Below are positions 1 through 12,674 of a stretch of 64,000 nt of DNA, one piece after another. Each line of letters begins with the position of its first letter. Position 1 is the stretch's first letter. The stretch spans positions 62,001 through 126,000 of the forward strand of contig JADQAV010000009.1 in NCBI GenBank assembly GCA_019775845.1. Reading direction: 5' to 3'. This DNA comes from Myrmaecium sp. VS I D KN 1. Lineage: Eukaryota > Ascomycota > Dothideomycetes > Valsariales > Valsariaceae. The notes below the pieces were generated by a model. The model did not search any database and had not been told where the DNA came from. It worked only from the letters and a program-made list of their open reading frames with translations. Position numbers and translations under genes: made by a program.

Positions 1-2060
1 TCATTGACATGAAGGACGACAGCATTGAGGGTATCTACGACACCCTGAAGACTTGTGCAATGATTTCAAAGACCGCTGGCGGTATTGGATTGAACGTGCA
101 CCGCATTCGTGCGACCGGCTCTTACATTGGTGGTACCAACGGTACTTCGAACGGTCTTGTCCCCATGCTGCGGGTCTACAACAACACTGCCCGTTATGTG
201 GACCAGGGTGGCAACAAGCGTCCCGGTGCTTTTGCCATCTACCTTGAGCCCTGGCACGCCGATGTGTTCTCCTTCCTTGACCTCCGTAAGAACCACGGTA
301 AGGAGGAGGTTCGCGCCCGTGATTTGTTCTACGCCCTCTGGATTCCCGATTTGTTCATGAAGCGTGTCGAGCAAAACGGCGAGTGGACCCTCTTCTGCCC
401 CAACGAGGCTCCCGGTCTGTCCGAGGTCTACGGCGAGGAGTTCGAGGAGCTTTACGAGCGTTACGTCCGCGAGGGTCGTGGCCGTGAGACTGTTCGTGCT
501 CAGAAGCTTTGGTACGCCATCCTCGAGGCGCAGACCGAAACCGGAAACCCCTTCATGCTTTACAAGGATGCTTGCAACCGCAAGAGCAACCAGAAGAACC
601 TGGGAACCATCAAGAGCTCCAACCTGTGCACTGAGATCATCGAGTACACTGCCCCCGATGAGGTTGCCGTGTGCAACCTGGCTTCGCTAGCTCTGCCTAC
701 TTATGTCGACATGGCCCGGGGCGAGTTCGACTTCAAGAAGCTTCACGAGGTCACTCAGATCGTGACCCGCAACCTGAACAAGATCATCGAGAGGAACCAC
801 TACCCCGTGCCTGAGGCCAGGAAGAGCAACTTCAGGCACCGGCCGATCGGTCTTGGTGTCCAGGGTCTCGCCGATGCCTTCCTTGCTTTGCGCCTGCCCT
901 TCGACTCTCCAGAGGCTAAGAAGCTCAACATCCAGATCTTTGAGACCATCTACCATGCTGCCCTTACCGCCTCTTGCGACCTTGCTGCACAGCTCGGTCC
1001 CTACGAGACTTACGAGGGTTCTCCCGTGTCTCAGGGCATCCTCCAATACGACATGTGGGATGTCACGCCCACCGACCTGTGGGACTGGGATTCGCTGAAG
1101 GCCAAGATCGCTCAGCATGGTGTCCGCAACAGCTTGCTCGTTGCCCCCATGCCCACTGCCAGTACCAGTCAGATTCTTGGGTTCAACGAGTGCTTTGAGC
1201 CCTACACTTCCAACATCTACTCCCGCCGTGTTCTGGCTGGCGAGTTCCAGGTCGTCAACCCCTGGTTGCTGAAGGACCTTGTCGACATGGGCCTCTGGTC
1301 GGACAACATGAAGAACCGTATCATCGCTGAGGGTGGTAGCATCCAGCGTATCCCCAACATCCCCGATGACATCAAGGCTCTCTACAAGACCGTCTGGGAA
1401 ATCTCTCAGCGTACCATCGTCCAGATGGCAGCTGACCGTGGCGCCTTCATCGATCAGTCTCAGTCCCTCAACATTCATATGAAGGAGCCTACCATGGGCA
1501 AGATCACCAGCATGCACTTTGCGGGTTGGAAGCTGGGTCTCAAGACCGGCATGTACTACCTCCGTACCATGGCTGCGTCTGCACCCATCCAGTTCACTGT
1601 CGACCAGGAGGCTTTGAAGGTCGAGGATACCAACGTTGCTCGCAACCTTCCCAGAAAGCGCGCTTTTGGCTCTCCCGCCCCTTCCTCCGTCCCGCGTCCT
1701 ATGTACATGGCAAAGACGCCCAACGGCGTTAGCGAGTCTGCCAACGGTGTGCCTACGCCATCCACTACCCCTCCGCCGGCCTCCGAGCCGAAGCGCGTGG
1801 CTTCGCAGGCTCGGGACCCGTACGCGGCGCCCCCTTTCAAGGCCGATCCCGAGGAGGGCGAGAGCCCCAAGCTCTTGTCCACGGACCCTCACCCGGATCA
1901 GAATGGCCTGCCTGACGAGCAGCTTCCCGAGGCTGCCACCAAGCGTCAGGAAGAGGACAAGGACGACGACAGCAAGGACCGTGAGGGCGACATCTACGCC
2001 GATGCCGTCCTGGCCTGCTCCATCGAGAACCCGGAGTCCTGCATCATGTGCTCCGGTTAA
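1..2060 (+). CDS. rnr1: Ribonucleoside-diphosphate reductase large subunit, 5'-truncated by window edge
   Basis: Class Ia ribonucleotide reductase alpha subunit, which reduces ribonucleoside diphosphates to deoxy forms for DNA synthesis in the cytosol. The frame is already open at base 3, so the gene starts upstream; about 685 residues remain of a protein usually near 850-900. Visible motifs are the active-site NLCTE block near residue 210 of the visible part, GVQGLADAF, and the MPTAST...NECFEP block holding the catalytic Cys/Glu pair. The C-terminus ends CIMCSG, the CxxC pair that passes electrons to the active site. Between barrel and tail lies a roughly 120-residue Pro/Ser/Asp-rich linker. 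No intron is needed in the visible part. It converges with swc4. Confidence 0.97.
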   Translation, partial: IDMKDDSIEGIYDTLKTCAMISKTAGGIGLNVHRIRATGSYIGGTNGTSNGLVPMLRVYNNTARYVDQGGNKRPGAFAIYLEPWHADVFSFLDLRKNHGKEEVRARDLFYALWIPDLFMKRVEQNGEWTLFCPNEAPGLSEVYGEEFEELYERYVREGRGRETVRAQKLWYAILEAQTETGNPFMLYKDACNRKSNQKNLGTIKSSNLCTEIIEYTAPDEVAVCNLASLALPTYVDMARGEFDFKKLHEVTQIVTRNLNKIIERNHYPVPEARKSNFRHRPIGLGVQGLADAFLALRLPFDSPEAKKLNIQIFETIYHAALTASCDLAAQLGPYETYEGSPVSQGILQYDMWDVTPTDLWDWDSLKAKIAQHGVRNSLLVAPMPTASTSQILGFNECFEPYTSNIYSRRVLAGEFQVVNPWLLKDLVDMGLWSDNMKNRIIAEGGSIQRIPNIPDDIKALYKTVWEISQRTIVQMAADRGAFIDQSQSLNIHMKEPTMGKITSMHFAGWKLGLKTGMYYLRTMAASAPIQFTVDQEALKVEDTNVARNLPRKRAFGSPAPSSVPRPMYMAKTPNGVSESANGVPTPSTTPPPASEPKRVASQARDPYAAPPFKADPEEGESPKLLSTDPHPDQNGLPDEQLPEAATKRQEEDKDDDSKDREGDIYADAVLACSIENPESCIMCSG

Positions 2061-2827
2061 AGCTTTGGTATTCGATGTTGGTCTCTGGTTCTGGTTTGAA
2101 TGAGGTTCATGGCGTCGGATGGTCCCCTTCCTTTTTCTGTGCGTACAGGGTTTCTTTTATGGGTCGGTCAGTCATCTTCAACCTCGGGATGTGGTTGGCG
2201 GTGAAAATGGGTTTCTTTCTTGTATAACGAATGCATCTGCGTTATGGCTCTTATGGGTTTCCAGTATTAATGTCCCCCTCTCCGAGCTTTGGAACGGGTA
2301 CGATTCATAATTAGATAGATGATCATTTCCTCATCACAGAATGGAGAAAAGAATTACATACATCCCAGTTTATGCATTGTGTCGCCCCTCTTCTTCTTGC
2401 CATTCATACGTATCTCTCGGCGGTGTTGCTGAGGTTGCATCATTCTTCTTTCGACGTGCCGCGTAAACAAAGGCAAATTAGAGAAAGAGAAAAGTAGAGA
2501 ACCCAAATCTGTGCCAACATGCATGGCATGGCACGGCATAACATTGCATAGCCATACCCTCCACATATCGCTCTATCTAGCTTAGCATTCATGGAACCGG
2601 GCCGGGCCTCCTCACCATGAGTATGATCAAGCCATCAGCAAACGCATTCCCATGCCAAAGAAAAGGAAGAATAAAACGAAACGCCGTCGCTAATACACAA
2701 AACCCGATATGAAAACCAAGAGAGGGGCACCTCGAGAGGAAAAGGAACGTTCCTCTCGACGAAGCGAGAACCGGAAAAGCGGTGGAAAGGAAAAGGCGAC
2801 TCCACTTCTTTTTCTTCTGCGTATCCT
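2061..2827. other. Convergent 3' intergenic region
   Basis: This stretch lies between the stop codons of rnr1 and swc4 and should hold both 3' UTRs. It is AT-richer than the flanking genes and carries several AATAAA-like and T-rich stretches. I see no coding signal in it. Confidence 0.7.
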
Positions 2828-5036
2828 TCATTTTCTCATCCGCTTCCCCCCCGCCGCGCTCCCGTCGCTCAGCACGCTCGCGCTGCGCTTCTGGCCCGCC
2901 TGGCCAGCAGCCGCAGCGCCGGCATCATCGCCGGGGGTCGACGTCTCAGCGGCCGCTGCTGCTGTTGATGTTGTTGGCGGCTGCGGCGGTGGTGGTGCTG
3001 GGTCCTGATCAGCGGGCCGAGGGGCTGGGGTCGAGGGTTAGTATCCCGCTGTCCGGAAAAGAGGACGGAAGACGTACCATCCGTTGTATCTCCCCCCTGC
3101 TCCCCCTCCTCCTTCTTCGTCCCCGGCTCAGCAGCGACCTTGCCCTCACCTTCCTTCTCAGCACCATCAGCCCCCTCCGCCTCACCCTCCTTTCCCCGCT
3201 TCTCCGCCTCCACCCGCTCCCTCTCCGCCTCAAGGACCTTCACCTCCGCCTCCTCCTTCTCCCGGACCTTGCGCAAGTCCAGCAAGCGACCCACCTTCCC
3301 GATCAAGCCCTCGAACGCATGCGTGACCTTGTTCGTCGGCAGCGCGATCGCCTCGGGGACCCCCAGCTCCGCCAGCACCCCCGCGATCTTCTGCGTCTGC
3401 ACCTGGCTCTTCGCCTGCCGCAGCTTCAGCACCTTGTCCGTCCGGAACGTCACCCCGGACGTCAGCCGCTCGTGCGTCGTGATCCCGAACCGGTACTCGG
3501 CCCGCTGCGGCAGCTGCCGGATCGGCCCGGAGGGCGTCGCCGAGCTGGTCCCGCCGCTGCCCGCGCCGCCGCCCGCCGCTGCCGCCGCTGCCGCGGAGGA
3601 TCCGCCTTTCTTGGTGGATGCCCCGCCCGCGCCCGAGGTGATGGAGTCGCGGTGGCCGTGGGTGTTTCCAGCGGCGCCGTTGGCCGGGCTGCCGATGAGA
3701 TCGTTCGCGTTGAGCGAAAGGCGGGAGGCGTTGTTGGGGCCGGCCGCGCGTTTCCGGGAGCGGTCCTGCTGGAAGAGCTGTTGGAAGAGCTGCTGGAGGG
3801 CCTGGGAGGACTGGAAGTGGTGGGTGGTGGAGGCGGTGGTGGTGGTGGTGCCGTTGGCACCGTTCGCGCCATTCGCGCCGTTCTGGTTCTGGTTCTGCGG
3901 CGTCGAGGTCTGCGGGATCTCGAGCCGGGCCCGGATCTCGGCGCGCTCGGCGTCGAGGCGGACGGCGGAGATGTTGATCCGTTGGAGCTCGGCGAGCAGG
4001 AACTCCTCCTCCTTGATCTCGTCCAGGGAGCGGGAGAGCAGGGCGGTCGCCAGCTTCTTCCTGTTCGTCTCCAGGACCGGGTCGAATCGGGAGAGCGTCT
4101 CGTGCAGGGCGAACTCGGCCGCGTCCATGTTCGAGATGGGCGTCTGAAACTCCATGCACTTGGCGCAAATGCTGTAGTATCTCGCCTTCATGTCTTCCAT
4201 CGTCCGCGGCTTCGGCGCGGCGGACGCCAACGTGAGGGCGGTGCTATCACCCTGTGTATTCTCCGTTTTGGTCGGCGGTTGCCAATCGTACCGATCCGCG
4301 ATGATCGCCCAGCGCTGGTAGTACTCCTTCACCAGCCCAATCAGGTAGTCCGTCTCCTCCTTGCTCCAGTCGTCGCTCCGCAGATAGAGATCGTACTGCT
4401 CGTCCGTATATTGCGGTCCGGGGATCTGAAAGTTGTACTTCGCGAACTCGTAATCCGTCTCCACGGGGACATCCTGCGCCGCGCCGTCCACCTCCATCCG
4501 CTCCTCAGCAGCAGCAGCACCACCACCCTCCTCCCCTCCCACATTCGGTCGATTCACCGGTTTCCGCCGCCAATGCTTCAAGATCAATCCATCGCTACGC
4601 GCCGGGTTGACGAACGGCACCCGTACCCTGTAGGTCGAACGCGTCAGCACATCCAAGTCCCCGGGGAGGCCCTTCTTCTCACCGCAAAGCCTTACCAAGG
4701 TTTCGCCGGCCCCAAGCTCTTCACTCGCTTGCTCTTATACAGCTTATTCTCATCCAGGATCGCGATCGGCGGCGCCCGCTCGCCCATCAGGGCCGCGACT
4801 TCTCGGTTGATGCCAGCTGCCAACGAAAGAAGGAAGAAAAAAACGGCCAATGTCAGCTGCCCGTGACCAAAAGCAAAATCAATCCGACTTGACGTACACA
4901 TGCGCGGCTTGGGGAACGTCGGTTTGGCCTTCGGTTTCGGGATGGGCGGCGCCTTGGCCGCCGCCGCCGTCGTCGTCGTCGTCACCGCGTCGCCGGGCAG
5001 GCCCAGCATGTCCTGCATGTCCTTGCGACTCGCCAT
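2828..5036 (-). CDS. swc4: SWR1-complex protein 4 / DMAP1 homologue (Swc4)
   Basis: Subunit shared by the SWR1 (H2A.Z exchange) and NuA4 (histone acetyltransferase) complexes, acting in the nucleus. Model: exons 5036-4898, 4816-4696, 4627-3078 and 3024-2828; introns of 81, 68 and 53 nt with GTACGT, GTAAGG and GTACGT donors. The spliced CDS is 2007 nt, 668 residues, and phases close. The second splice gives the family-typical sequence PWVRVPFVNPARSDG. A SANT-type segment lies near residues 172-203 (DDWSKEETDYL...). A Gly/Ala/Ser low-complexity middle and a Glu/Lys-rich stretch follow. The last splice, with a CTAAC branch site, restores a basic C-terminus with QKRSASVLSDGS and KRMRK, as in other fungal Swc4. 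Reading on without that intron gives a non-homologous tail. Confidence 0.93.
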
Positions 5037-7732
5037 TCTGTGCGGAGAGTGGTGCGCGGAGGCGCGCAGTATCGAGCGGCGAGGAGACTTGTTGGACGGT
5101 GGAGGGGCGTTGCAAACTGATGGCTGTGAATCTGTGGATCTGTGGTGATGGGCATTCTCGGGCGGAGGGCAGAAAGCGCGGCGAACGGGCTGGTCACGTG
5201 CGCCAATACGAGAGGATTGACACCTCAGGCCAATAACTCGAACACATCTGGAGCGGGCAAATCCGGCCATCTCCGCCCGGGCAGCGGAAACCTGAAGCAG
5301 CTGGGCAGGGCAGCCCCCCCGGGCGAGCAATCCGTCACGGCGGCTCCCGCCCCTGCCCGCCGCATTTCCACCGACCGGGGTTCGCGGCCGTCCAGGGCAC
5401 ACCCCCAGTGCCCCCTTGCGAGAGGACAGCCTTGACATCGACTCTTCCCAGCCAGATCTGCCATCGGGATCCAATCAGCCTCACCAGTCCATCCCCCCCT
5501 TGTGATTCGTCCTCCTCCATCCAACCTCATTCATCATCGTCATCAAACATCATCTATCCATTCCTACACTCTCTAATATTTACCAACTCAAGCAATAAAT
5601 CTACAGCCCCCATCTCAATTCCAAATCCTGCGATCCCACCTTTTTTCCCACTCTCCTCCTGCCTAACCCCCACCAGACCCCGGGTCACATGCCAGCCCAC
5701 CAGCCAGTCCGTCAGCCTAGCCTCTGTTCTTCTCGTTCATTTTCCCCCCACATATGTACATGCAACACGATCACTCTCCCTCTCCGATCCCGAGGAAGTC
5801 CAACACATCCCGCTCCATCGAGACACACACGGGTGGCACATCATCGCAGATCGCATGTCCTGGGCCAAGTCATGTCGAGTAAAGACACTAGGAAATAGAG
5901 AAAGACAGACAAGAGAATGAGATGACAGTGACTGACCCCCTCTCCCCCTCCTTTTTCCCCGGTCGTCCGCCCGCGAACAGAAAACAATGTCACCACCAAC
6001 TCACCTTTGCCCCCATCCCCCCTCTTCAAACCAGGGCTAACGAAGCTTTCCCCTTCTCATCGAGGCGGTGGTGCATGCCGCTGCCACAATGGCACTGTCA
6101 CTGTCACTTCCCCATACATTAAGTATGGAAGAGAAAAACCCCCACCCCTTCTCCTCCTCTATAGACCCTTAGACCAATGCCCACACCCAAGGCCGACGAA
6201 GTCATCCGTCCTCCTTTCTTCCGCAGGGATTAAGGCACGTACGGAGTCCGGCGTGAACAGGGACACCAAGGCCAGGCCAGGCCAGGTGTAGGTGAGGAGT
6301 GGGAATAGAATCATAGTTGTAAAGTGTAGTATGTATACACAATGACGATGGATGATGCATGGCGGATCATGATTCGGCGACGCAATATGACATGCGCATG
6401 TCCTTTGCTAGGTAATGGTAAGGTCGTGCTGAAATCCCAGGTGTAGTTGGATGGAAAGGAGAGAGAAAGAATGGAGGGATGCAGCTCCTCCAGACCTTCT
6501 CACTCAAGCCATCATATGGAGTTCATGGACCACCCGACGTGGTTCTTGGAAGAGCGAGCGAGTCAGATCAAGTGCATGTCACTTCGAATCTCCAATCAGC
6601 ATGCCATCTTAACAATCATCATACTTATGATATTCTCGGCGAGGACAAGCAAGCTGATGGGGTGTGAGGAATCGATGAAATAAGGTTTTTTTAAGTTAGA
6701 TGAGAAGAGAAGGAAAACAGGGGTTGGCTGCTTACGTTTTATGTGTTTTCGTTTCGATGTTTTGGAGTTTCCAGTAGTTCCAACAACAACGAATTGTTGC
6801 AACGAAACGTACGGGTTGCTCAACAGCCCTCGGTATTCACGCATGGAGGTCAAGCATCGGGAGAAAAAAGGGAGCATGACGAAAACGGATGCGGAGAAGA
6901 GGAGGGCGAGACGTTCAGTTACACATGAGAATATCATCTCCACACCTCCCGAAGAAGGGGTGAACAACAAACAAATAAACATTGAGAAGAAGTGTCAGCA
7001 GGCATTGCTCGCGGTATACGTTCGCAGGTCAAGTTAGGTTACATTTCGTCGTCTGGTGGTATCGTGCTGTGCTAACATAGAACGAAGATGGAAAACGTAG
7101 GAAAGGAAAAACGAGCATCAAAGAAATGAAGCGAAATTTTGGAGAACAGAAAAGAGCACTAAAGCTGAATGGTTACCGCGTCCCGGGCGGCCGGCTGACG
7201 GGCAGGCAGGCGAGCGAGCAAGCTGTCTGGCTGGCTGTTGGACGGGCTAACAGGCTGGCTGGTATACGTATGTTATATGCAGGTCCGGATTGGTTTTCGT
7301 CGGCCGAAGCAATCAAAAGCGCGCCCGTCGTGGGGCCCGCACAGCTGGGTAGTGGTGGCGACCTGCATGCGCGCATGCATGCAGCACCCACGCGCGAACT
7401 CCAGTTTATGCACGCAATCTGAGCAAGTGCAAAAAAAGAGAGAAAAAGGTCCCGCTGCGAGATCACGCAGGGGTCGAACGATGGCGGGACGGGTAAAAAG
7501 AAATGAAACGGAAGAACCAAGGAAATCGCCCCGAGGTCAGAAAGAAGAGACGAACGTTATCCTCCCTGGATTTCGGTAGATCTGAGGAAGGAGAGAGAAG
7601 AGAGGGGTTTGTCTCCTACTTCCCCGGACCCCCTCTCTCCCCTTCCGATTTGACTTCACCGAATTATATCAGCGGCTTTTGGCCTTTCCTTGCTTTTTTC
7701 CTTTGCCCTTCCAGCTGCGTTCCTTTTCCCGT
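5037..7732. other. Intergenic region, no supported gene
   Basis: About 2.7 kb between the swc4 start and the 3' end of the TmpA-like gene. It begins with the swc4 promoter (a CACGTG core near 5193), passes through a pyrimidine-rich stretch (5500-5780) that looks like a leader, then mixed sequence. Open frames here (for example 5408-5920) are low-complexity Ser/Pro/His and lack a conserved look. A 16-bp palindrome alternating GCATGC and GCGC sits at 7364-7379. A non-coding transcript is possible but unproven. Confidence 0.5.
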
Positions 7733-9295
7733 TCAGGAATCCCAAATCGGCCCAAACGCTGGGATCCCCTTGCTTTCCATGGCGTGGACAATCTTTCTCG
7801 TTAGCGGAGGGTTGCTGATGACGAAGACGGCCTCGGCCCTTTCCTGCAGGTACAGGTGATGCACCAGGTTCACCATGTCTGGCCTGCCCGTCCGCTTGGT
7901 ATCAACGATCAGCGCCCCCGGTTCTAATGCGCGAACCAAATCAACCACGTCCCGACCGAACGTATTTAGCGGATCGGGCGTGCTCCACAGCAGTCGAACG
8001 GGCTGCTGCTGCTGCTGCGTGCTGCACCGGCTGCGGCGCGCAAGGAAGCTCAGGCAAGGGCCGATCCCGGACCCGGTGGTCACGATGATGCAGCTGCGGA
8101 AGATTTGCGCCATGGATAACACGCCGGTACGTGGCAGGCCCCTGACCCAGTAAGCAGTCCGTGGGTTCTGTATCGTATCTCGAGTCCAGTCGCCCGCGTT
8201 CGAGATGATCATTGAGGTGCCTCCGCTCTTCGAATCAGCCGAGGGGAAGGTGGCGAAGGTGTGCCACTGCAGCAGCGGAGATGTGGAGAGGGCGAGTGCC
8301 CGGAAAGGTTTGAGCTCCGCCTTGAAGTGCATCCTAACAGCGTGGTCCGAGAGGACTTCGGGAATCACCTCAACCTTTTTCAACCGCAGCCAGGGCAGAA
8401 TGATGTGGAATGTCGCCACCAGCAAGAACCAGAAGGAAGGTAGCTTCACCAACACCAGCCCTGGATTCTCTTTCGTGGAGATGCTCAACGAGTGGACGAG
8501 CAGACCCAATTCGGCCCAGAACAGACCGACCACTGTCCACCCGACTAGTCGATGCGTAAGCTCGAAGCTGTTGTGTGACCTGACCCGAAGCCGCGGGTAG
8601 GCGAAGACGAGGATGATGACAAGCAGCACCAGGATAACGTAGGTGAGAACGAGTTCGGGGATTAAGGACTTGTCGCCGATGGAGAGCCGATAGGCAAGGA
8701 AGCCCGAGAAGAGGACGAACCACATCGTAGCAGCCACTGCGGTGCCCGAGTGTATGCCCCCGTGTTCGTGCGACTTCGCCACGAATCGCCGAAGCTTCAG
8801 TGGGGCAGCTACTGGCACCAGCCAGCACAGCTCGAAAAGAGAGTTGACGATGTAGTCCACTCTGATGAGCACAGCGACCAGCAGATTGGCGGCGGCTGCC
8901 GTGGCCATGTGAACTAACTGTAGCTCCTTGTAGTCCCTGCATGTGAGGAGAAGGGCAAGTAGGCCTGCGACGTTGGCGAGGAAGACGATGGAAAACAAAC
9001 GACGGTAGACGTTCAAGAGGTGAAACCGCCATCGAGTTAGCCACGGTGGGTATTGCTTCCGGCCTGGCTGCTTCTCGACCGCAATGGCTTCCTTATCCAC
9101 AATGATACCGTCGGCGTTCGGGATGTATGCTGCCGGGGGAAGTGCCACCTCCAAGACAGAGGCGTTCTTGAAGGACAAGTCATAGTCGGGTACGGACAAT
9201 GTGGAGGTGCTGGTGGTCGGGGACGCCAGCCTGGTCTCATACGCCTTGAACTCGGAGGCCGTGAAGCCAGCATTGGGTGGTGATTGTGAAGACAT
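7733..9295 (-). CDS. TmpA-like multi-pass membrane flavo-oxidoreductase
   Basis: Single-exon 520-residue protein when started at the ATG at 9295 (MSSQSPPNAG). The frame stays open to 9535, but those 80 residues look like untranslated sequence. After a soluble N-terminus of about 90 residues come six or seven hydrophobic segments up to roughly residue 340, then a C-terminal ferric-reductase-like FAD/NAD(P)-binding region with VTTGSGIGPCLSFLARR as the probable nucleotide-binding loop. The layout matches the fungal TmpA group, which in Aspergillus nidulans affects conidiation, and the membrane and reductase half of TmpL. The usual bis-histidine haem spacing of true ferric reductases is not obvious, so redox chemistry at haem is uncertain. 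The annotation rests on topology and recall. Confidence 0.75.
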   Translation of the reverse strand: MSSQSPPNAGFTASEFKAYETRLASPTTSTSTLSVPDYDLSFKNASVLEVALPPAAYIPNADGIIVDKEAIAVEKQPGRKQYPPWLTRWRFHLLNVYRRLFSIVFLANVAGLLALLLTCRDYKELQLVHMATAAAANLLVAVLIRVDYIVNSLFELCWLVPVAAPLKLRRFVAKSHEHGGIHSGTAVAATMWFVLFSGFLAYRLSIGDKSLIPELVLTYVILVLLVIILVFAYPRLRVRSHNSFELTHRLVGWTVVGLFWAELGLLVHSLSISTKENPGLVLVKLPSFWFLLVATFHIILPWLRLKKVEVIPEVLSDHAVRMHFKAELKPFRALALSTSPLLQWHTFATFPSADSKSGGTSMIISNAGDWTRDTIQNPRTAYWVRGLPRTGVLSMAQIFRSCIIVTTGSGIGPCLSFLARRSRCSTQQQQQPVRLLWSTPDPLNTFGRDVVDLVRALEPGALIVDTKRTGRPDMVNLVHHLYLQERAEAVFVISNPPLTRKIVHAMESKGIPAFGPIWDS

Positions 9296-10367
9296 ATCGA
9301 GTGGATGTGAGTAACACAGCGAGCATGACCATCGAGAGGCTTCTCGAGGTAGATATACGTCTCGCCGGTCCGTCGACGAGGCCGCATCGCGTTCAAAGAG
9401 TTTTGCCTCCAAAGCACAACCCTTCTCCGGCCCACGCTTAGCGTCCGGACGGTTTATGGAATAGGTGATGGTGGCATAGTGAAAATTTCGTAGGCGTTCG
9501 TGATTCAACGTCAGAGAGCCTCCACCGGAGACCAATAGCGCACTCTATCTGAGCCAAGGTGGTGATGAAATGTCTCTCAAAGTGCCGAGTCAAGCTGATT
9601 CCAGACGATCCTGGTCCGATATCCAGGAAACTCACAGCTTACCGCTTGAGCTTTGGGTTCTCGGATCATCGTGAGGCAGCCTGACCGATGAGATGCTTAC
9701 CGTGACCGTTTACGAAGGGATATACAAATATTGAACTAATCACGGTGGAGAAGCCGCGAATAGCCTGAGTGATTGGTGGGGGACGGTATTGCCATTTTCA
9801 ATTTCCAACGGCATCCACACCAGATGGATGGGTTGATTTATGTTAATAAGGTTAGGTCACGCAGCTGCGTAGAATATAGGGCGAAGGTGAGGATCCGCTT
9901 TGGTCCTTCGCTGACCAGCCGGCGCCGAAGTCAGGTTGGATCCTCGTCATGTGTTCTTCGTAAGGCGAGCCAGGACGTTCGAATGAAGCGGTCAAAGACA
10001 AATGGACAAGGCCGCGGGGATGAGGCGGCGTAGATCAGTCTATCGATCCGGCGAAAGGTGGCTAGAGTGGGAGATGGGTCGGCCAAATTCAGCTGTGATG
10101 GGACTTCTTTGATGTCTGCATCTACAACGATAACTTAGCGCGAGGGCGGCGGGGAGCCACTGGATCTACCGGCGCGAAGCCGAGGGGAGCGGAACGAGAT
10201 TGCGGTACCAGTGGTGGGCCTGAGGCCGCGAGCCCGCGAGTCCGGGGAATGGATCTTCGATGAACAAGTTGGCGGATGATTGGGCCGAGGGAAGGGTAAT
10301 GGAGGGTACAAACCCGGCTGAAGGTAAGGTGTGAGCGGCGGAGGGAGGAAGTAGTGCGAATAAGCTC

Positions 10368-10433
10368 GAGGTTGGCTCGAAGTCGGCCTGAGGTAGGCTC
10401 GAGGTCGGCCTGAGGTCGGCTTGAGGTAGCCTC
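10368..10433. repeat. 11-bp tandem repeat, six copies
   Basis: Six head-to-tail units with consensus GAGGTCGGCYT; units differ at one to three positions. The array is exactly 66 bp. The 11-bp period is close to one DNA helical turn. It lies in the divergent intergenic region, not in a supported gene. Confidence 0.85.
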
Positions 10434-11469
10434 GTCGCTGGGTTCGGGTCAGTCAAAGGGAGGGAGGCTGCAGGGTGAGGTGTCAGTTCGCTAGGCGGTG
10501 CAACAAACCGCGTGCAAGCAAGCAAGCACCGCCGATGCGCTGCAGGCTATCGAGATGGTGGAGGGGCATGGCTTGGGAGAGATGCGCAAGTGCGGTTGCC
10601 AGCCCAGCTGCACCAGTTCCAGCAGCTGCAGCTCATCGCGCGTCTAGTGGGCACCACCCGTGGCCGCATGCAGAATCGAGCCGATGCAGATTGTCCTCTC
10701 CTCGCCGGTCGCTGGCCGCTGGACGGAGGTCGCTGGCCAGAATGGCGAGCGCCTGCGCTGAGTCCGGGCTCCACTCGATAACCCATATCCAGGTTGATAC
10801 GATGCCCGTTGCCATGGCCGGTGGTGGGCGAGCGTCGGGTACAGTAGGCGAGTGCGAGTGTCATGATTGTCATGATGACTTAGCGGCCAGGCTGTTGCGG
10901 ATAGGTGGTTGGCGACGGGCGCACGGCATCATCACCGGCTGCCGGGCCGGGACAGCACCGCCCTGCGATCCACCTCTCGTCTCTCGCCTCTTGCCTCTCA
11001 CCTCGCGACCGGACCAGAGACTAGAGAGACAGTGAGTCGCCGGGCGGTAGATTGCGCTCTCGTCCGTAGCGAGGAGCGGTGCAACTTGCGCATGAGGTGG
11101 ATGCCGCATGTGTACTATAGCAGTACCTCCTCCTAGCACGCTCTAATGCTCCTACCTACGTAGCTGCTTGACGCTGGATTGCTGGATGGGGCGAGTAAGT
11201 CGAGCACCTACTCTACCTACATACGTACCTAGTACCTTCTTACCCGACCTATGTTGCCCGGGTAAAGGAAGTGCCTAGGTAAGTGATGTGAGTAGGTAAA
11301 TAGTAGGTACCGCAGGCGAACTGTAACTAGCCGACGTTTTGGGCCTTGATGAGCAGGCCCCGCCATCCTGCCTGTCCTGATGCGCCCGCTTGAGCGCCGA
11401 TCGCGCTGACGGATCTGGCGGCCGTGCCTGGAACGGGCAGGAAAGCGTGCGTGAGTGAGTGCAATGAGG

Positions 11470-11500
<31 letters not shown>
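11470..11500. repeat. GCGT microsatellite
   Basis: About seven perfect GCGT units (CGTG/CGCA register) in intergenic DNA. Confidence 0.9.
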
Positions 11501-11501
<1 letters not shown>

Positions 11502-12674
11502 AGACGCCCAGGGCCAAACGAGAGGGGGGAGGGTGAGAAATTGGAATAGAACGGACAAGCCATGTGCATGGCAGCTGTGGCAGGGTCAGCGATGGGCAGC
11601 ATGGGCAGCACGGGCAGCGGCGGGGAGGCGCCTTAGGTTGTTGGCCAAGGTCGGGGGGGAGAGGGCGGCAGGGTGCTGAGTGCTGAGCGCTGAGCGCCGG
11701 TGGGCAAGGACGACCGCGGATCATGGGCGGAGGATGGGCGGTGGGCGCAGGGGAGCAGGCGAGCAGGGATGCGCCCATGCACACCATGCACCACCACCCA
11801 CGCACCCACACCGGGCCATGACCAACAGCCAGGAAGGACCGCCGGCGCCATCGATCCACCGCTCATCGCTCATCGCTCCTCGACCATCGCCCATCGCCAG
11901 CTTGGCTTGCTGGGGAGGGAGACAGGGGGAGAAGAGGTGATATGAAAAGGGGCGGAAGGGGGTGGAAGCAGACCAAACCAGTTCGAGGGCACAGCTCACG
12001 AAGTACCCAGGTACCCCACTCCCTTACCATTTGTACAGGGCGTGCAGCGTGAGGAAAGGGGGAAAGGCCAGCGCGGGTCCACCCACGCACCCACGCTCCC
12101 ACCATCGCTCGGGCAAATCGTCGTGGGAAGGGGCGAGCCGTGTATTCTCCGAGCTCGGGCCACGATTGGGCGGTGGTCGCTCTCCGCTTCTACGCGAGCC
12201 GTGATTGCCTCTTCCCCCCAAGGCTGTTCGCTCATCTCGGCAGTGATCGCCGGGAGCCTCCAGGATTGCGGATATCCAGCAGATGACGAGAGCGACGAGG
12301 GGAGCGAGGAAAACGAACCACCCGTGATGAGCCAATATGTCCCCGTCAGACTATCGCCGTGTCCACACTTGCTCTGTCCTGCCTTGCCGATGTGCCAAAG
12401 GGCTATCGCCGTGCGCCAAAAAGCGCTCTCCCTGCTTCCCCGGTGACAAATTCTCCCCTTTCAACCACCATGTTCGTGCTTAGCGGCCGCTCATCCTGAC
12501 ATCAAACGGACTGGACCCCCTCCTCTTCATCCAGGCTCCATTCGTATGTGCAGCCTCGGCCATGCTCAGCGACGAGGTTGCCACCTCTCTCGCCATGGGC
12601 GGTATATAATATACCTGCCGTTGTATCGCTGATATCCGGACCGCACACAGGCCGTCTTGTTTGATTCTTTCATC

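Larger units (their letters stand above)
9296..12674. other. Long divergent intergenic region with repeats
   Basis: About 3.4 kb between two divergently transcribed genes. It is GC-rich, with no conserved reading frame; the frames present are low-complexity Arg/Pro/Ala products of base composition. It holds an 11-bp tandem repeat (10368-10433), a GCGT microsatellite (11470-11500) and a cluster of TACCTA/TAGGTA motifs (about 11145-11310). Confidence 0.55.

Noticed and set aside
687-1892. 401-codon frame antisense to rnr1
   Set aside because: Shadow of the highly biased rnr1 codons; no domain-like sequence.
2782-4866. 694-codon plus-strand frame opposite swc4
   Set aside because: It is a shadow of the GC-rich swc4 coding strand, rich in Arg/Leu/Pro repeats, while the minus-strand exons match the Swc4 family.
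9296-9535. N-terminal extension of the TmpA-like protein to an upstream ATG
   Set aside because: The extra 80 residues are non-hydrophobic, repeat-free but unlike family N-termini, and the ATG at 9295 gives a plausible start.
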